From Dyadobacter chenwenxiniae (GTDB taxonomy: Bacteria; Bacteroidota; Bacteroidia; Cytophagales; Spirosomataceae), in contig NZ_CP094997.1 in assembly GCF_022869785.1 (NCBI RefSeq), positions 2,790,001 through 2,854,000 of the forward strand: a stretch of DNA of 64,000 nucleotides, in the 5' to 3' direction. The notes under the pieces were generated by a model that saw only the letters and a program-made list of their open reading frames with translations, had not been told where the DNA came from and did no database searches. The position numbers were made by a program, and so were the translations under genes. The number at the start of each line of letters is the position of its first letter. The stretch's first letter is position 1. Positions 8,111 to 15,562 of the stretch are shown here, in pieces.

Positions 8111-8319
8111 GCGAGATACAATTGGAAGTTGGGAAGACGTATGAGGTAAGAGAGCCTGAAATTTGCGATTTACAAGGAAATTATTTTTATGTGAAGATAG
8201 TATCAGAGTACGATGGAATTTTTACCGGCGACGATGAGAATGAATATTTCCCTAATGGGCGTTTTCTTGCTTTTGAAGGTGAATGCTACTATGACCTGGT
8301 AAAAGAAGTAACACCCTAA
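8107..8319 (+). CDS. Small early protein, paralogue family B
   Basis: 70 residues, relative of the gene at 2856. Shared features are LEVGKTYEVR at the start, an NG after an aromatic pair in the middle, and YDLVKEV at the end. Acidic and beta-rich. Role unknown. Confidence 0.6.
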   Translation: MSEIQLEVGKTYEVREPEICDLQGNYFYVKIVSEYDGIFTGDDENEYFPNGRFLAFEGECYYDLVKEVTP

Positions 8320-8345
8320 TTCACAACGTTAATCGAAGAGAAAAG

Positions 8346-8492
8346 ATGGAAGAGAAATTTATTTACATCTGCAAAATAAAACTGATCGGATCGCCCTTTG
8401 CGGTTTTCGATGAATCCATGGCTAAATCCTGGGTTGATCAAGATCCAGACGCACACTACTACGAGAAAGTGCCTATACTCTATGAATTTTAA
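8346..8492 (+). CDS. 48-aa hypothetical peptide
   Basis: An ORF of 48 residues starting MEEKFIYICKIKLIGSPFAV and ending YEKVPILYEF. It ends five bases before the next start. The sequence reads like a genuine small strand-rich protein (IYICKIKL). No family. Confidence 0.45.
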   Translation: MEEKFIYICKIKLIGSPFAVFDESMAKSWVDQDPDAHYYEKVPILYEF

Positions 8493-8496
8493 CCCC

Positions 8497-8775
8497 ATGA
8501 ACTACACCTTTGAACAAGCGAAGCAGGCTGTGGCCGAGAGGAGGAAAGCCGAAGAATGGGAATTTATGCTCATGGCTTACCTAGGATTGTCTGGACACAA
8601 AGGAGAAGAATGGTTTATTGAGGCTATTTCCAGTGCTATGCAAGAAGTGTGTGAATTGATGTGCAACGAAAGCGTGAAGGATGATAGGGACGCACTCAAT
8701 ACAATCCTTGAATCACATGGGCAATACTTTTCCAGAACAGTTAAGAATAGACCCCTTCCCTTCCCAGAACAGTAA
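8497..8775 (+). CDS. Hypothetical early protein
   Basis: 92 residues from MNYTFEQAKQAVAERRKAEE. The frame is open from 8398, but that part overlaps the 48-residue ORF and reads poorly, so the later start is used. Helical protein with two Cys residues. Function unknown. Confidence 0.55.
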   Translation: MNYTFEQAKQAVAERRKAEEWEFMLMAYLGLSGHKGEEWFIEAISSAMQEVCELMCNESVKDDRDALNTILESHGQYFSRTVKNRPLPFPEQ

Positions 8776-8799
8776 CACCCACGTGTTGGAGAGGATCTG

Positions 8800-8907
8800 G
8801 TGATCGGTCGGAAATTATATGTTGTAGAATCGGTCTTGCACGGAATAAATAATGAGTGGGAAGAAGGCAGAAGTAGGATTACGGTGTCAGTGAAGCTCAA
8901 AACTTAA
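8800..8907 (+). CDS. Possible 35-aa peptide (GTG start)
   Basis: A short frame starting at GTG with IGRKLYVVESVLHGI and ending SRITVSVKLKT. It fills the gap between two genes and has strand-like alternation. No ATG is available. Listed as a candidate only. Confidence 0.25.
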   Translation: MIGRKLYVVESVLHGINNEWEEGRSRITVSVKLKT

Positions 8908-8922
8908 AATCAATCGGAAATA

Positions 8923-9300
8923 ATGAAGAAACTAACATTAAAAACAATCCAGAACACCATTGCTAACTGTTCAGAAGAGTTGGCTGCTGATTTGATTTAT
9001 GAGTCATTTAATCCACCCTATAAACCACTTAGTGATCTTCACAAGGATGAAGAAGCATGCAGAAAAGTATTTGAATGTGTATTTCCGATGTGGGCATTCA
9101 GTAAAGCCGTAGTGGTACCAAATAGTAAATGTTTGAACCTATTCGGCATAACAAGCGACGAAATAGAAATTAACGCGATGTCTATTTGGGCTGACGGAAT
9201 TATTCACTTTGGAGTTAACAACGGGGTTCATTTGCGATACGCACATTATTTCAAATTGGTAGACTTTATACGTTCACTTGGATATGAGCCTGAGCTCTAA
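8923..9300 (+). CDS. Hypothetical early protein
   Basis: 125 residues, starting MKKLTLKTIQNTIANCSEEL, with several Cys and aromatic residues. It ends head-on with a leftward gene, the two stop codons overlapping in the four bases CTAA. Confidence 0.55.
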   Translation: MKKLTLKTIQNTIANCSEELAADLIYESFNPPYKPLSDLHKDEEACRKVFECVFPMWAFSKAVVVPNSKCLNLFGITSDEIEINAMSIWADGIIHFGVNNGVHLRYAHYFKLVDFIRSLGYEPEL

Positions 9301-9728
9301 CCCCGCCAATACCTCTTCTCCAAATGAAAGAACCCATGCTTATGATTGGATTGAATACTTTTCAGCATTTCCATTGCCTGATCATAGTCCATGAAGGTTT
9401 TGGAGTCGGTCTTTTCAAACGTATTCCCGCCGTCACGGCTGGTAACCAACATTGTCTCATTGTTTTTATTGGCATGAACAATAACATGATTGTAAACCGG
9501 CTCATCCTGCTCCAGCACGCTCATAAGCATTTCAATCGCTTGCCCGTAATCTGGCCGGTCAGAGTCCACGCCGTACTTATTTTTCATCGCAGCGGCTATT
9601 TTATCGAGCATTGTAAGGTTAGCACGAAGAATATCAACGGTGTCCATCCCAGGTTGCAAATCAAGCCGGTTGAGAACCATTTGAAGGCCGGAGTGGATTA
9701 GGTGGGCGGCTAGGGTGTAGTTGGGCAT
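9297..9728 (-). CDS. Hypothetical protein, leftward in the early region
   Basis: 143 residues, the only convincing leftward gene between 800 and 12,950. Helical N-terminal half (ILRANLTMLDKIAAAMKNKY) and a strand-rich C-terminal half (YNHVIVHANKNNETMLV) suggest two small domains. The opposite strand has a 125-residue open frame here, but its composition is not protein-like. Its orientation suggests separate control from the early operon. Confidence 0.55.
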   Translation of the reverse strand: MPNYTLAAHLIHSGLQMVLNRLDLQPGMDTVDILRANLTMLDKIAAAMKNKYGVDSDRPDYGQAIEMLMSVLEQDEPVYNHVIVHANKNNETMLVTSRDGGNTFEKTDSKTFMDYDQAMEMLKSIQSNHKHGFFHLEKRYWRG

Positions 9729-9779
9729 TATTCAGGTTGATGAAGTTTTGGGTAAAGTAAAACAGAAATTATAAGCACC

Positions 9780-9953
9780 ATGAAAACAGTATTTTACATC
9801 CAAGATGAAGACGGAAGATATTTAGAATACGACGAAGATATGGAATCATACAACTGGTGGTTCGATAAAGATTTTGCTAACAAGTTTGATATTGTTGGGG
9901 ATGCTCACATATTTATTATCGAGCACGAACTTGATAATACCAACGTAGTTTAA
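9780..9953 (+). CDS. 57-aa acidic protein
   Basis: Starts MKTVFYIQDEDGRYLEYDED and ends EHELDNTNVV. Very acidic with aromatic residues, pI clearly low. An early-phage small acidic protein could mimic DNA, as some anti-restriction proteins do; that is speculation from composition only. Confidence 0.5.
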   Translation: MKTVFYIQDEDGRYLEYDEDMESYNWWFDKDFANKFDIVGDAHIFIIEHELDNTNVV

Positions 9954-10000
9954 CAACTTTTAGGCAAAGATATTTAAAAGTGAAATAGGGAGGAAAATAT

Positions 10001-10030
10001 TTTGTTAAGTGGTTGATTGTTAGTATATTG
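10001..10030 (+). promoter_or_regulatory. Probable promoter ahead of 10035
   Basis: TTTG at 10001-10004, 19 bases, then TATATTG at 10024-10030, one T short of the TAnnTTTG consensus. The expected start of transcription falls at or within a base or two of the ATG at 10035, so the message may be leaderless. Confidence 0.45.
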
Positions 10031-10034
10031 AGGT

Positions 10035-10358
10035 ATGGAAAAGCTAGAATTATATAGAACATATAAAGAGGATTGGGACGGTTACGGAGGGCTTCCGTTT
10101 TCTGATAAAGTGATTGATAATACCAAATTTGTTATAAATAGTTTCCATCAACAACCACATATATCCCCTACGGGAAGAGGTTCAGTTCAACTATCTTACC
10201 GATTGGAAGAAAAGTGCATAGAGGTGGAAATTTCTGACAATTTGGAAGTTGAAGTGTTAGAAATTATTGGTGTTGTAGAGAGGGAGTATTCAGAACAAAT
10301 CGACCAAATTGCTAATCGTATTTACGATTTCTTTAACAGTGGTTCTTCAATAAGATAA
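10035..10358 (+). CDS. Hypothetical protein (WDGYG family)
   Basis: 107 residues. The opening YKEDWDGYGGLPFSDKVID followed by an ISPTGRGSVQLSY strand matches a widespread small family of mobile elements and genomic islands with the same N-W-D-G-Y/G signature. Its function is unknown. It forms a pair with the next gene (four-base gap) and has its own promoter. Confidence 0.6.
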   Translation: MEKLELYRTYKEDWDGYGGLPFSDKVIDNTKFVINSFHQQPHISPTGRGSVQLSYRLEEKCIEVEISDNLEVEVLEIIGVVEREYSEQIDQIANRIYDFFNSGSSIR

Positions 10359-10361
10359 CTT

Positions 10362-11009
10362 ATGCCGCACGTGCCTATTTTTTGGAAAGAGAAGAACTTT
10401 ATGGGATGGAGAGCATTCCTGAAAGAATTCTTTTCTAATCAAAAGGCGGCGTATTCCGTAACTGAATTGGTTCATCACTTTGCACCTAGTGATGCCAAAG
10501 AGCAAGCAAGAATCCGTCAGTCAATCGGAATGCAGTTATCAGTAGCTTTTCATGCAGGGGAATTGGTTGCGTTTAAATTGGACGGGCAAAAGGCAAAGCT
10601 GTATGCAAAGTCCGATTACGTATACGACAAGAATTCTCTTCAAGAGATCACGAACCGCGTAAAACATCGCTTAAATCTTAAAAAGATTTCTGGGAGAATC
10701 CTAGATGCAAAAGGTCATAGTAGGGATAAAACAATTCCTGTCACCGAAGAAGCCCGACCAGTTCGGGATCAGTTAAGTATTGCACGTGAGGTCAATGAAA
10801 TACTGGAACGGACAGAGGTTAGATCTGTGGGAATTACAAATAGCAGGGCGAAAGTAAAACCTACCGTGCCATCTGTGCCAACGTTGGTTCCGCGAGAAGT
10901 TTTTAAGGCTAGCCGATTGAAAGATATTGAGTGCGCTATTCGCAGCAGCGTAAGTATGCGCGTTAAAATCCCGACTGAATGGATTGAAGAATATAACGAA
11001 CTGATATAA
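10362..11009 (+). CDS. Possible winged-helix DNA-binding protein
   Basis: 215 residues. Residues about 15-90 (AYSVTELVHHF, IRQSIGMQLSVAFHAGELVAFKLDGQKAKLYA) read like a winged helix-turn-helix with a recognition helix and wing. The rest is a basic linker and a C-terminal helical segment (RLKDIECAIRSS). A DNA-binding role is inferred. It follows directly on the WDGYG gene and may form a unit with it. Confidence 0.5.
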   Translation: MPHVPIFWKEKNFMGWRAFLKEFFSNQKAAYSVTELVHHFAPSDAKEQARIRQSIGMQLSVAFHAGELVAFKLDGQKAKLYAKSDYVYDKNSLQEITNRVKHRLNLKKISGRILDAKGHSRDKTIPVTEEARPVRDQLSIAREVNEILERTEVRSVGITNSRAKVKPTVPSVPTLVPREVFKASRLKDIECAIRSSVSMRVKIPTEWIEEYNELI

Positions 11010-11026
11010 AATAGGGCATAAAAAAG

Positions 11027-11070
11027 CCTCGCAAATTGCGCATAATCAAAAAAGATCAGAGGTGTGCGAG
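11027..11070 (+). repeat. Inverted repeat between 10362 gene and 11091 gene
   Basis: CCTCGCA near 11027 is repeated inverted as TGCGAGG at about 11064, and the left arm also forms the small palindrome CGCAAATTGCG. No T-run follows, so an operator or an RNA structure over the next gene's start is more likely than a terminator. Confidence 0.4.
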
Positions 11071-11090
11071 GAATTATCGTGGCAAGTATA

Positions 11091-11264
11091 ATGAAAAGTA
11101 TGAAAGAAACAAGGATTATTCCACTAAATACAATTGCCTTAAAATTTAAGAGGCCGGGAGAGGAAATTCCTGAGTGTGCTTATTTACTTACCGCAAAGAA
11201 AGCAAGCGTAGCGGATATTCAATGGGCTAAAAATAAAATCTTCATCAGACTTGTAAAACAATGA
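11091..11264 (+). CDS. Small basic protein
   Basis: 57 residues from the ATG at 11091 (MKSMKETRIIPLNTIALKF); a GTG at 11064 would lengthen it but lies inside the inverted repeat. Overlaps the next gene by four bases. Function unknown. Confidence 0.5.
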   Translation: MKSMKETRIIPLNTIALKFKRPGEEIPECAYLLTAKKASVADIQWAKNKIFIRLVKQ

Positions 11265-11521
11265 AAACATTTCACGATTGCCGTGACGAAATAGCGCGAG
11301 GAAGGTCGTTTAAGGATTGGGGGGCAATGCAAGAAAAATATCCGGTTGACGCTATGTTTTGGGACGATATGAATTACGAAGCAGCTGAGTTGTATGCCAA
11401 AGACGTGGCGCAAGATGCCCTTAATCGTGCTGCGGAAAAATTAATAAATATGCCCTTGACTGATTTATGGGTTATTGCAGATAAGGACGCAATAAAAACA
11501 ACAAGTATTCTTACTAAATAA
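11261..11521 (+). CDS. Small early protein, paralogue family A
   Basis: 86 residues, third member of the family at 2602 and 3050. The core reads AAELYAKDVAQDALNRAAEK and the end AIKTTSILTK. The N-terminal 40 residues are specific to this copy. It lies 8 kb from the others, so the family has been shuffled or repeatedly duplicated. Confidence 0.6.
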   Translation: MKTFHDCRDEIARGRSFKDWGAMQEKYPVDAMFWDDMNYEAAELYAKDVAQDALNRAAEKLINMPLTDLWVIADKDAIKTTSILTK

Positions 11522-11524
11522 AAT

Positions 11525-11806
11525 ATGAGCAAACCAACTTTACCACAAATCCGGGCAATCGTTCGTGAGGCGATCAAGTCAAAAAATCCTATCGCAGCAT
11601 CTATTCAGATTCACAATCTACTGGACGATCAAGGCGATGATCCTGTTACAGCCAAAGAGATTTTAGCAGCTGAATGCCCCGACGTTGATCAAAATTCAAC
11701 CGCCGGTTTCAAGATGATTATGGCGATGGAATTATATGCAGAAAAAAGAAGGCAGAGCAAGTGTCGGGAAGTTTGCTTAGTGAAATATCAAATGTTTAGT
11801 AAATAG
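11525..11806 (+). CDS. Hypothetical early protein
   Basis: 93 residues, helical, starting MSKPTLPQIRAIVREAIKSK, with paired Cys and basic residues at the end. Follows the paralogue gene after three bases. No family recognised. Confidence 0.5.
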   Translation: MSKPTLPQIRAIVREAIKSKNPIAASIQIHNLLDDQGDDPVTAKEILAAECPDVDQNSTAGFKMIMAMELYAEKRRQSKCREVCLVKYQMFSK

Positions 11807-11873
11807 TAACCCCCTCTCTTCAAGAAAGAAGAGCCCCACCACCAATAAACCAACAACGTAAACGAAGAAAGGA

Positions 11874-12113
11874 ATGGAGAACTGGCAACCAATAGAAACC
11901 GCTCCAAAGGGGAGAATAAGATTTATCGGAGCAATTAACGAATTAATTTTAGGCGATATTTATCACGGCGTCAATGGATTTTCCGGCGAAAAAGCTATTG
12001 AGACTTTTCGGTATACACAAGGAGGGGAGCCCGTTCCAGAGTATATTCAGCCTACCCATTGGATACCACTCCCACCACCCACCAAATACCCCCCCCCCTT
12101 GGAAACAAAATGA
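11874..12113 (+). CDS. DUF551 family protein
   Basis: 79 residues with the family hallmarks WQPIETAPKG at the start and PTHWIPLPPP near the end. DUF551 proteins are small phage proteins of unknown function, common in temperate phages. The last codons run through ten consecutive C bases at 12089-12098, a site prone to length change. The stop is shared with the next start (ATGA). Confidence 0.75.
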   Translation: MENWQPIETAPKGRIRFIGAINELILGDIYHGVNGFSGEKAIETFRYTQGGEPVPEYIQPTHWIPLPPPTKYPPPLETK

Positions 12114-12289
12114 ATTTTCACAATAAAACATCTATAACAATGGACTTAAAAAAAGAAGACTCAGAACCAACAAAACAGATTCAGGACGAGCACTTGGACG
12201 AAAAAGCTGCTTCGATTTTGGACGTGTACGCGAAAATGACAGGATTTTACCCTTTTGCGTACTCGCGGGATGGGGAGCGGGTGAAGTAA
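12110..12289 (+). CDS. Hypothetical early protein
   Basis: 59 residues from the ATG overlapping the DUF551 stop; the longer frame from 12059 runs through the DUF551 gene. Acidic, ending FYPFAYSRDGERVK. Slippage in the upstream C-tract could fuse the two frames. Confidence 0.45.
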   Translation: MNFHNKTSITMDLKKEDSEPTKQIQDEHLDEKAASILDVYAKMTGFYPFAYSRDGERVK

Positions 12290-12351
12290 GGGCTAAAACT
12301 GTGAGGAGAGGAGTTTTGGTGGGTAGGGAGGTGATAAATAAAAATGAAACC

Positions 12352-12702
12352 ATGGCATTCGACAAAAAGCATTACCGCGCAATAAAGAAATTCATGGATC
12401 AGCAGATTCTGCACGTAGACTTCCGTTTGGTTGATGAATATAGAGACAAGCCAGTTGAATGGGCGGAAACATTTCTGTTTCACATATCTCATTGCATTGA
12501 GGAAGAAGATTACGAAGGAGCAAAGGCCGTTACAGATTCAATCAAAGAGTTTCTCGACAAATACACTGATGTGAAAGTTGAAGACCTACTCTTGAAAGTG
12601 CCCGAATATAAAAGACTGGAAATCGTAGGGATTATATGCTATGGAAAGGATGATGATAAGTCGGGGTTGGCAAGTGGTGGGGCCGAGTTTATTTCGTTTT
12701 AA
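12352..12702 (+). CDS. Hypothetical early protein
   Basis: 116 residues starting MAFDKKHYRAIKKFMDQQ; a GTG start at 12301 is possible but adds low-complexity sequence. Helical protein with HISHCIEEEDYEGAKAV. Last gene before a terminator, so the operon may end here. Confidence 0.55.
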   Translation: MAFDKKHYRAIKKFMDQQILHVDFRLVDEYRDKPVEWAETFLFHISHCIEEEDYEGAKAVTDSIKEFLDKYTDVKVEDLLLKVPEYKRLEIVGIICYGKDDDKSGLASGGAEFISF

Positions 12703-12709
12703 ATAAATC

Positions 12710-12733
12710 AGGGGCCATAAGCCCCTTTTTTTA
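12710..12733 (+). terminator. Intrinsic terminator of the early operon
   Basis: A six-base-pair stem (AGGGGC and GCCCCT, loop of five) followed by a run of T bases, directly after the gene ending at 12702. Confidence 0.7.
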
Positions 12734-12757
12734 TGCAACAAACTAAATCGAATGTTT

Positions 12758-12765
12758 TATATTTG
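12758..12765 (+). promoter_or_regulatory. Possible promoter -7 box
   Basis: TATATTTG 24 bases before the ATG at 12789 and just past the terminator. The -33 region is only a poor match, so this is a candidate. Confidence 0.35.
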
Positions 12766-12788
12766 AATCTACTTTAGACATCTAAATC

Positions 12789-12974
12789 ATGACTTACAAA
12801 TCGACCTGCCAAGCATGTTCCAATGAGCAAAATGTAGTTAAGCATAAACGATCGGACCTTTGTGATTGTGGCCTTAATAGAGAAGACCGCATAGATCAAG
12901 ACATCATGCGCCATTTTTACTCTGAGTTAGCAAAAGCAAAACAAAGGGCGGCGCTCATGCGGCAACCAACTTGA
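12789..12974 (+). CDS. Small zinc-ribbon-like protein
   Basis: 61 residues. CQACSNE followed by DLCDCGLNRED gives four Cys in two pairs, typical of a small zinc ribbon. The remainder is a basic helix ending ALMRQPT. Its 3' end overlaps the convergent patatin gene by 20 bases. Confidence 0.5.
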   Translation: MTYKSTCQACSNEQNVVKHKRSDLCDCGLNREDRIDQDIMRHFYSELAKAKQRAALMRQPT

Positions 12975-14034
12975 AAAACTCATTTACGGACTCATAGCCA
13001 ATAGCAATGCGCTTATCTATCCACTCGGAACGAAAATCCATCGTAGAGCCTAATAATGGATACCCTTCTGCATCTAATGGCGCTTCTATGTGCAATATTT
13101 TGGCTACCTTAATACCTTCTGCTGCCCTAAATTCCGGATACTTCAAAGCCCACTCGTTTATTTTTTTAGTCATCTTAATTTCGCGGCCCAGCCCATCGTT
13201 AAGCATGATATCTACGGAGCCACCGGCTTGAGTTACCAGGTTTTTTTTACTTTTATTTAATTGTTGATTTACGCTGTTATTATCAATCGCCCACGCCGCC
13301 CAATCGTAAGCCGGATCAATGTGTTGGATGGTAAGCGAAAAAGGGCTTGAAGCTCTTAATCCTCCGTCTACGCAGTCATAAATTACAGTACCGTCAGCTA
13401 AATGGATTTCAGGAACCGGCGCGCATACGCCCGGTATCGAAGTGGATGCCAAAACCGCTAGCGCTAAGTTGCGGTCGTCTTTAAAAAGCGAGTGGTGGTA
13501 GCAATGTAATTGTCCATCATAAAGACTTACGAACGTAGGATAGAAATCGGCTTTCATATCCGCCATGCGAACTTGCGCCAAAAGTGTTTCCTTTAACGGA
13601 GCGTTGTCCAGCAAATGATCAATGCCTTTCGCGTTATTGATAATTTTATCAATAAAACTGCGTTGCCCTTTCTTAGTGATCAATCCAATCTTATCGCCAA
13701 AGTTTAAGCCCGCCGCCAATATATCCCGAATAGCCGCGACATTAGCTCTAACTGTGCCATCTTGCAACTGAGCCAGGTACGATTCAAAAATAAACCGCCC
13801 GGCTGTATCTCCTGTCTGCCTCCAGAAGGCGTTCAGTTCATCGTATTTGCGCATAGCTGCCATTGCCCCGTTTGGAGATCCGCCAGATGTGGTAACATAA
13901 AGTGACCCCTCTACACCTAATTCTAAACACCTGTTAATCGCACCTAATTGCACTGCGGCCTTAGCGCCGCCCCCTGGTAGACAGAAAGCATGTTTTAGGG
14001 CACGTTTTGGCTCTGTTATTTCTGATAAATTCAT
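12955..14034 (-). CDS. Patatin-like phospholipase in the lysis region
   Basis: 359 residues from the ATG at 14034, which overlaps the muramidase stop (ATGA) and has AGGGAGGGG just before it. Patatin features: the oxyanion loop GGGAKAA at residues 21-27, a nucleophile elbow TTSGG with Ser about 50 (the first Gly of the usual GxSxG is Thr), and the catalytic Asp in DGG (VDGGLRASSP). Patatins cleave acyl chains from membrane lipids. Being last in the endolysin operon, I infer it attacks host membranes at lysis. A defence effector role is less likely because no nucleotide cyclase gene is nearby. Confidence 0.75.
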   Translation of the reverse strand: MNLSEITEPKRALKHAFCLPGGGAKAAVQLGAINRCLELGVEGSLYVTTSGGSPNGAMAAMRKYDELNAFWRQTGDTAGRFIFESYLAQLQDGTVRANVAAIRDILAAGLNFGDKIGLITKKGQRSFIDKIINNAKGIDHLLDNAPLKETLLAQVRMADMKADFYPTFVSLYDGQLHCYHHSLFKDDRNLALAVLASTSIPGVCAPVPEIHLADGTVIYDCVDGGLRASSPFSLTIQHIDPAYDWAAWAIDNNSVNQQLNKSKKNLVTQAGGSVDIMLNDGLGREIKMTKKINEWALKYPEFRAAEGIKVAKILHIEAPLDAEGYPLLGSTMDFRSEWIDKRIAIGYESVNEFFKLVAA

Positions 14035-14537
14035 ATCCCCTCCCTGATTGAAATTTCCAATATCTTTAAATTGCGCCTCGCCCATCCTTTCAAGAATTCC
14101 AGCTGCGAAATATCCCGTTTGACAATCCCCACATAGAAATCACTACGGGCAAAAGCAAAGTCATAAGCGTTTATCTTTTGGCCGTTTGCCAAAGTAACGG
14201 CACCCAATATACCGTCGGCTTTTACGCCAGCTGCTGTTTGCAAAATCTTAATCCCGTTTGCTGGCCCGTGATTGATTATTGAGTCCAACAAGTATAGCCT
14301 GATACCCGGCGGGAATGAATTCACGCTGTATTTATTCCAAAAGTCGCGCAGGTATATGCCTTGCGCCTTCTCCCAGGTAAGGTTCTTAATATCCAGGTTA
14401 GGATAAGACTTTGCAGAGATACCGTACTTCGTACCCTTCAGCTCGCCAGAGGGCGTATAATTGCCCTTGTCTTTTTTGTTCAATGAAAAGCCGCCTTCTT
14501 CCAGCCCCACGTATTCAATTGCTTTCTCGAATGTCAT
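14031..14537 (-). CDS. Glycoside hydrolase 108 endolysin (N-acetylmuramidase)
   Basis: 168 residues. The start MTFEKAIEYVGLEEGGFS contains the GH108 catalytic Glu in EGG (residue 14), and GTKYGIS with YP follows at the usual spacing. The second half (LLDSIINHGPANGIKILQTA, then ADGILGAVTL) is the family's peptidoglycan-binding-like tail. It cuts the glycan strand of peptidoglycan to release phage. No signal sequence, so it needs a holin or other membrane lesion. Overlaps the genes on both sides. Confidence 0.85.
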   Translation of the reverse strand: MTFEKAIEYVGLEEGGFSLNKKDKGNYTPSGELKGTKYGISAKSYPNLDIKNLTWEKAQGIYLRDFWNKYSVNSFPPGIRLYLLDSIINHGPANGIKILQTAAGVKADGILGAVTLANGQKINAYDFAFARSDFYVGIVKRDISQLEFLKGWARRNLKILEISIREGI

Positions 14538-15007
14538 TACCTAATCCAGTGAAATATTCTTTGAAATAAATTACGGCGCTCAACTTCCGCCGGGCACACC
14601 TGCGGCCATTCTACCGGCTTTGATTCGGGCACGGTGTATCCTACTGGCTTTTTGTATTCAACGTGCGCGGTAATAACCATTTTATTGCGTTTGACTTTTA
14701 CCGGCGCTAGGCTCACAATAATCCTGTCCAGGCGTTGATTGGTATTATCAAGAACCTTTGAGCTTTGAGCCACTTCCTTAACCGCCTCTTTGATAATTTC
14801 AGCGGGCGCATCAAGCCTGTTAATGAGCGAATCTTCTACGGCGGACTTTTCTTTTATCTTTTCCACCTTGCGCTTAATGGCTTCCGGCACCACCGGTTCG
14901 GATGAAGTCTCAACCCGGATAGCATCCTGGCTATTGCCATTGTTCGAGGGCATAATGCTGAGAGCCAGCGCCACTAAAATTGAGAATGTAACCTCCTGCG
15001 TAGTCAT
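14537..15007 (-). CDS. Membrane-anchored lysis-region protein
   Basis: 156 residues with a hydrophobic N-terminus (FSILVALALSIM), then a Pro/Glu/Lys-rich segment, a helical part (IIKEAVKEVAQSSKVLDNTN) and a Pro-rich C-terminal region. The pattern of one anchor plus a periplasmic helix resembles spanin components. Position between the coiled-coil protein and the muramidase supports a lysis role; this is inference. Confidence 0.5.
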   Translation of the reverse strand: MTTQEVTFSILVALALSIMPSNNGNSQDAIRVETSSEPVVPEAIKRKVEKIKEKSAVEDSLINRLDAPAEIIKEAVKEVAQSSKVLDNTNQRLDRIIVSLAPVKVKRNKMVITAHVEYKKPVGYTVPESKPVEWPQVCPAEVERRNLFQRIFHWIR

Positions 15008-15417
15008 TTTTTTACGGGATTTATCACGCTTTCGACAACTTTTATTTTCTTGTTATTCCGCTCTGTTCTAATACGGGTCGCCTTCGACTCAGTATAGTAT
15101 TGAATTGCTGCATTGCTATACTTCTCATCTTTCTCGCGAAGTAGCTTAATATTCTCGTCCTTATCCCGCATACGTCCGTCCACCTGAATATTGTATAAGA
15201 TCGTCCAGTTTGTATTCAAGGAATCAATCTTTTTTGCATAAAATGCGTGCACTTGTTCAAGCTTAATGGCGGCTTCTCTCTCTGCCTGATCTTTCCCGCT
15301 TATCGCATCTTTGAAAGAGAGCCAAACCACGGCAATCCCGATTAGTATGATTAATATTGTCGCCCTGGGCCATTCCTTTTTCTTTAAAGCATCATCAACA
15401 TTTTCCAGGTTATCCAT
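15004..15417 (-). CDS. Membrane-anchored coiled-coil protein (i-spanin or holin candidate)
   Basis: 137 residues. One membrane span at about residues 20-36 (ATILIILIGIAVVWLSF) is followed by a long charged helical region predicted to form a coiled coil, with a basic C-terminus. This is the layout of inner-membrane spanins. It overlaps the next gene by four bases and lies in the lysis operon. Confidence 0.55.
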   Translation of the reverse strand: MDNLENVDDALKKKEWPRATILIILIGIAVVWLSFKDAISGKDQAEREAAIKLEQVHAFYAKKIDSLNTNWTILYNIQVDGRMRDKDENIKLLREKDEKYSNAAIQYYTESKATRIRTERNNKKIKVVESVINPVKK

Positions 15418-15469
15418 TCTTGTGCGGCTATTAACTTACGTACAAAACACATGCCCAAAGGCTTAAATA

Positions 15470-15562
15470 TTAAGGGTTTACCAACATATATATTTGCCAG
15501 CACAGAGCAGCGAAACCTATTACAACCAAGGCCTGCTCTATCCTTAGTTGTAATTTGCTCAT
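15470..15562 (-). CDS. 30-aa membrane peptide, coupled to tail gene
   Basis: A 30-residue frame whose ATG overlaps the stop of the 798-residue tail-region gene (ATGA). It has one membrane span (ALVVIGFAALCWQIYMLV). Position at the head of the lysis region and coupled translation make it a small holin candidate, but size alone is weak evidence. Confidence 0.4.
   Translation of the reverse strand: MSKLQLRIEQALVVIGFAALCWQIYMLVNP

Noticed and set aside
9324..9701. 125-residue plus-strand frame inside 9297-9728
   Set aside because: The minus-strand frame reads as a better protein and ends in the CTAA overlap; the plus-strand one is His/Ile-rich without domain pattern.
12955..14034. Patatin as a CBASS effector (CapV)
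   Set aside because: No cyclase or other CBASS gene nearby; it is coupled to the endolysin gene instead.
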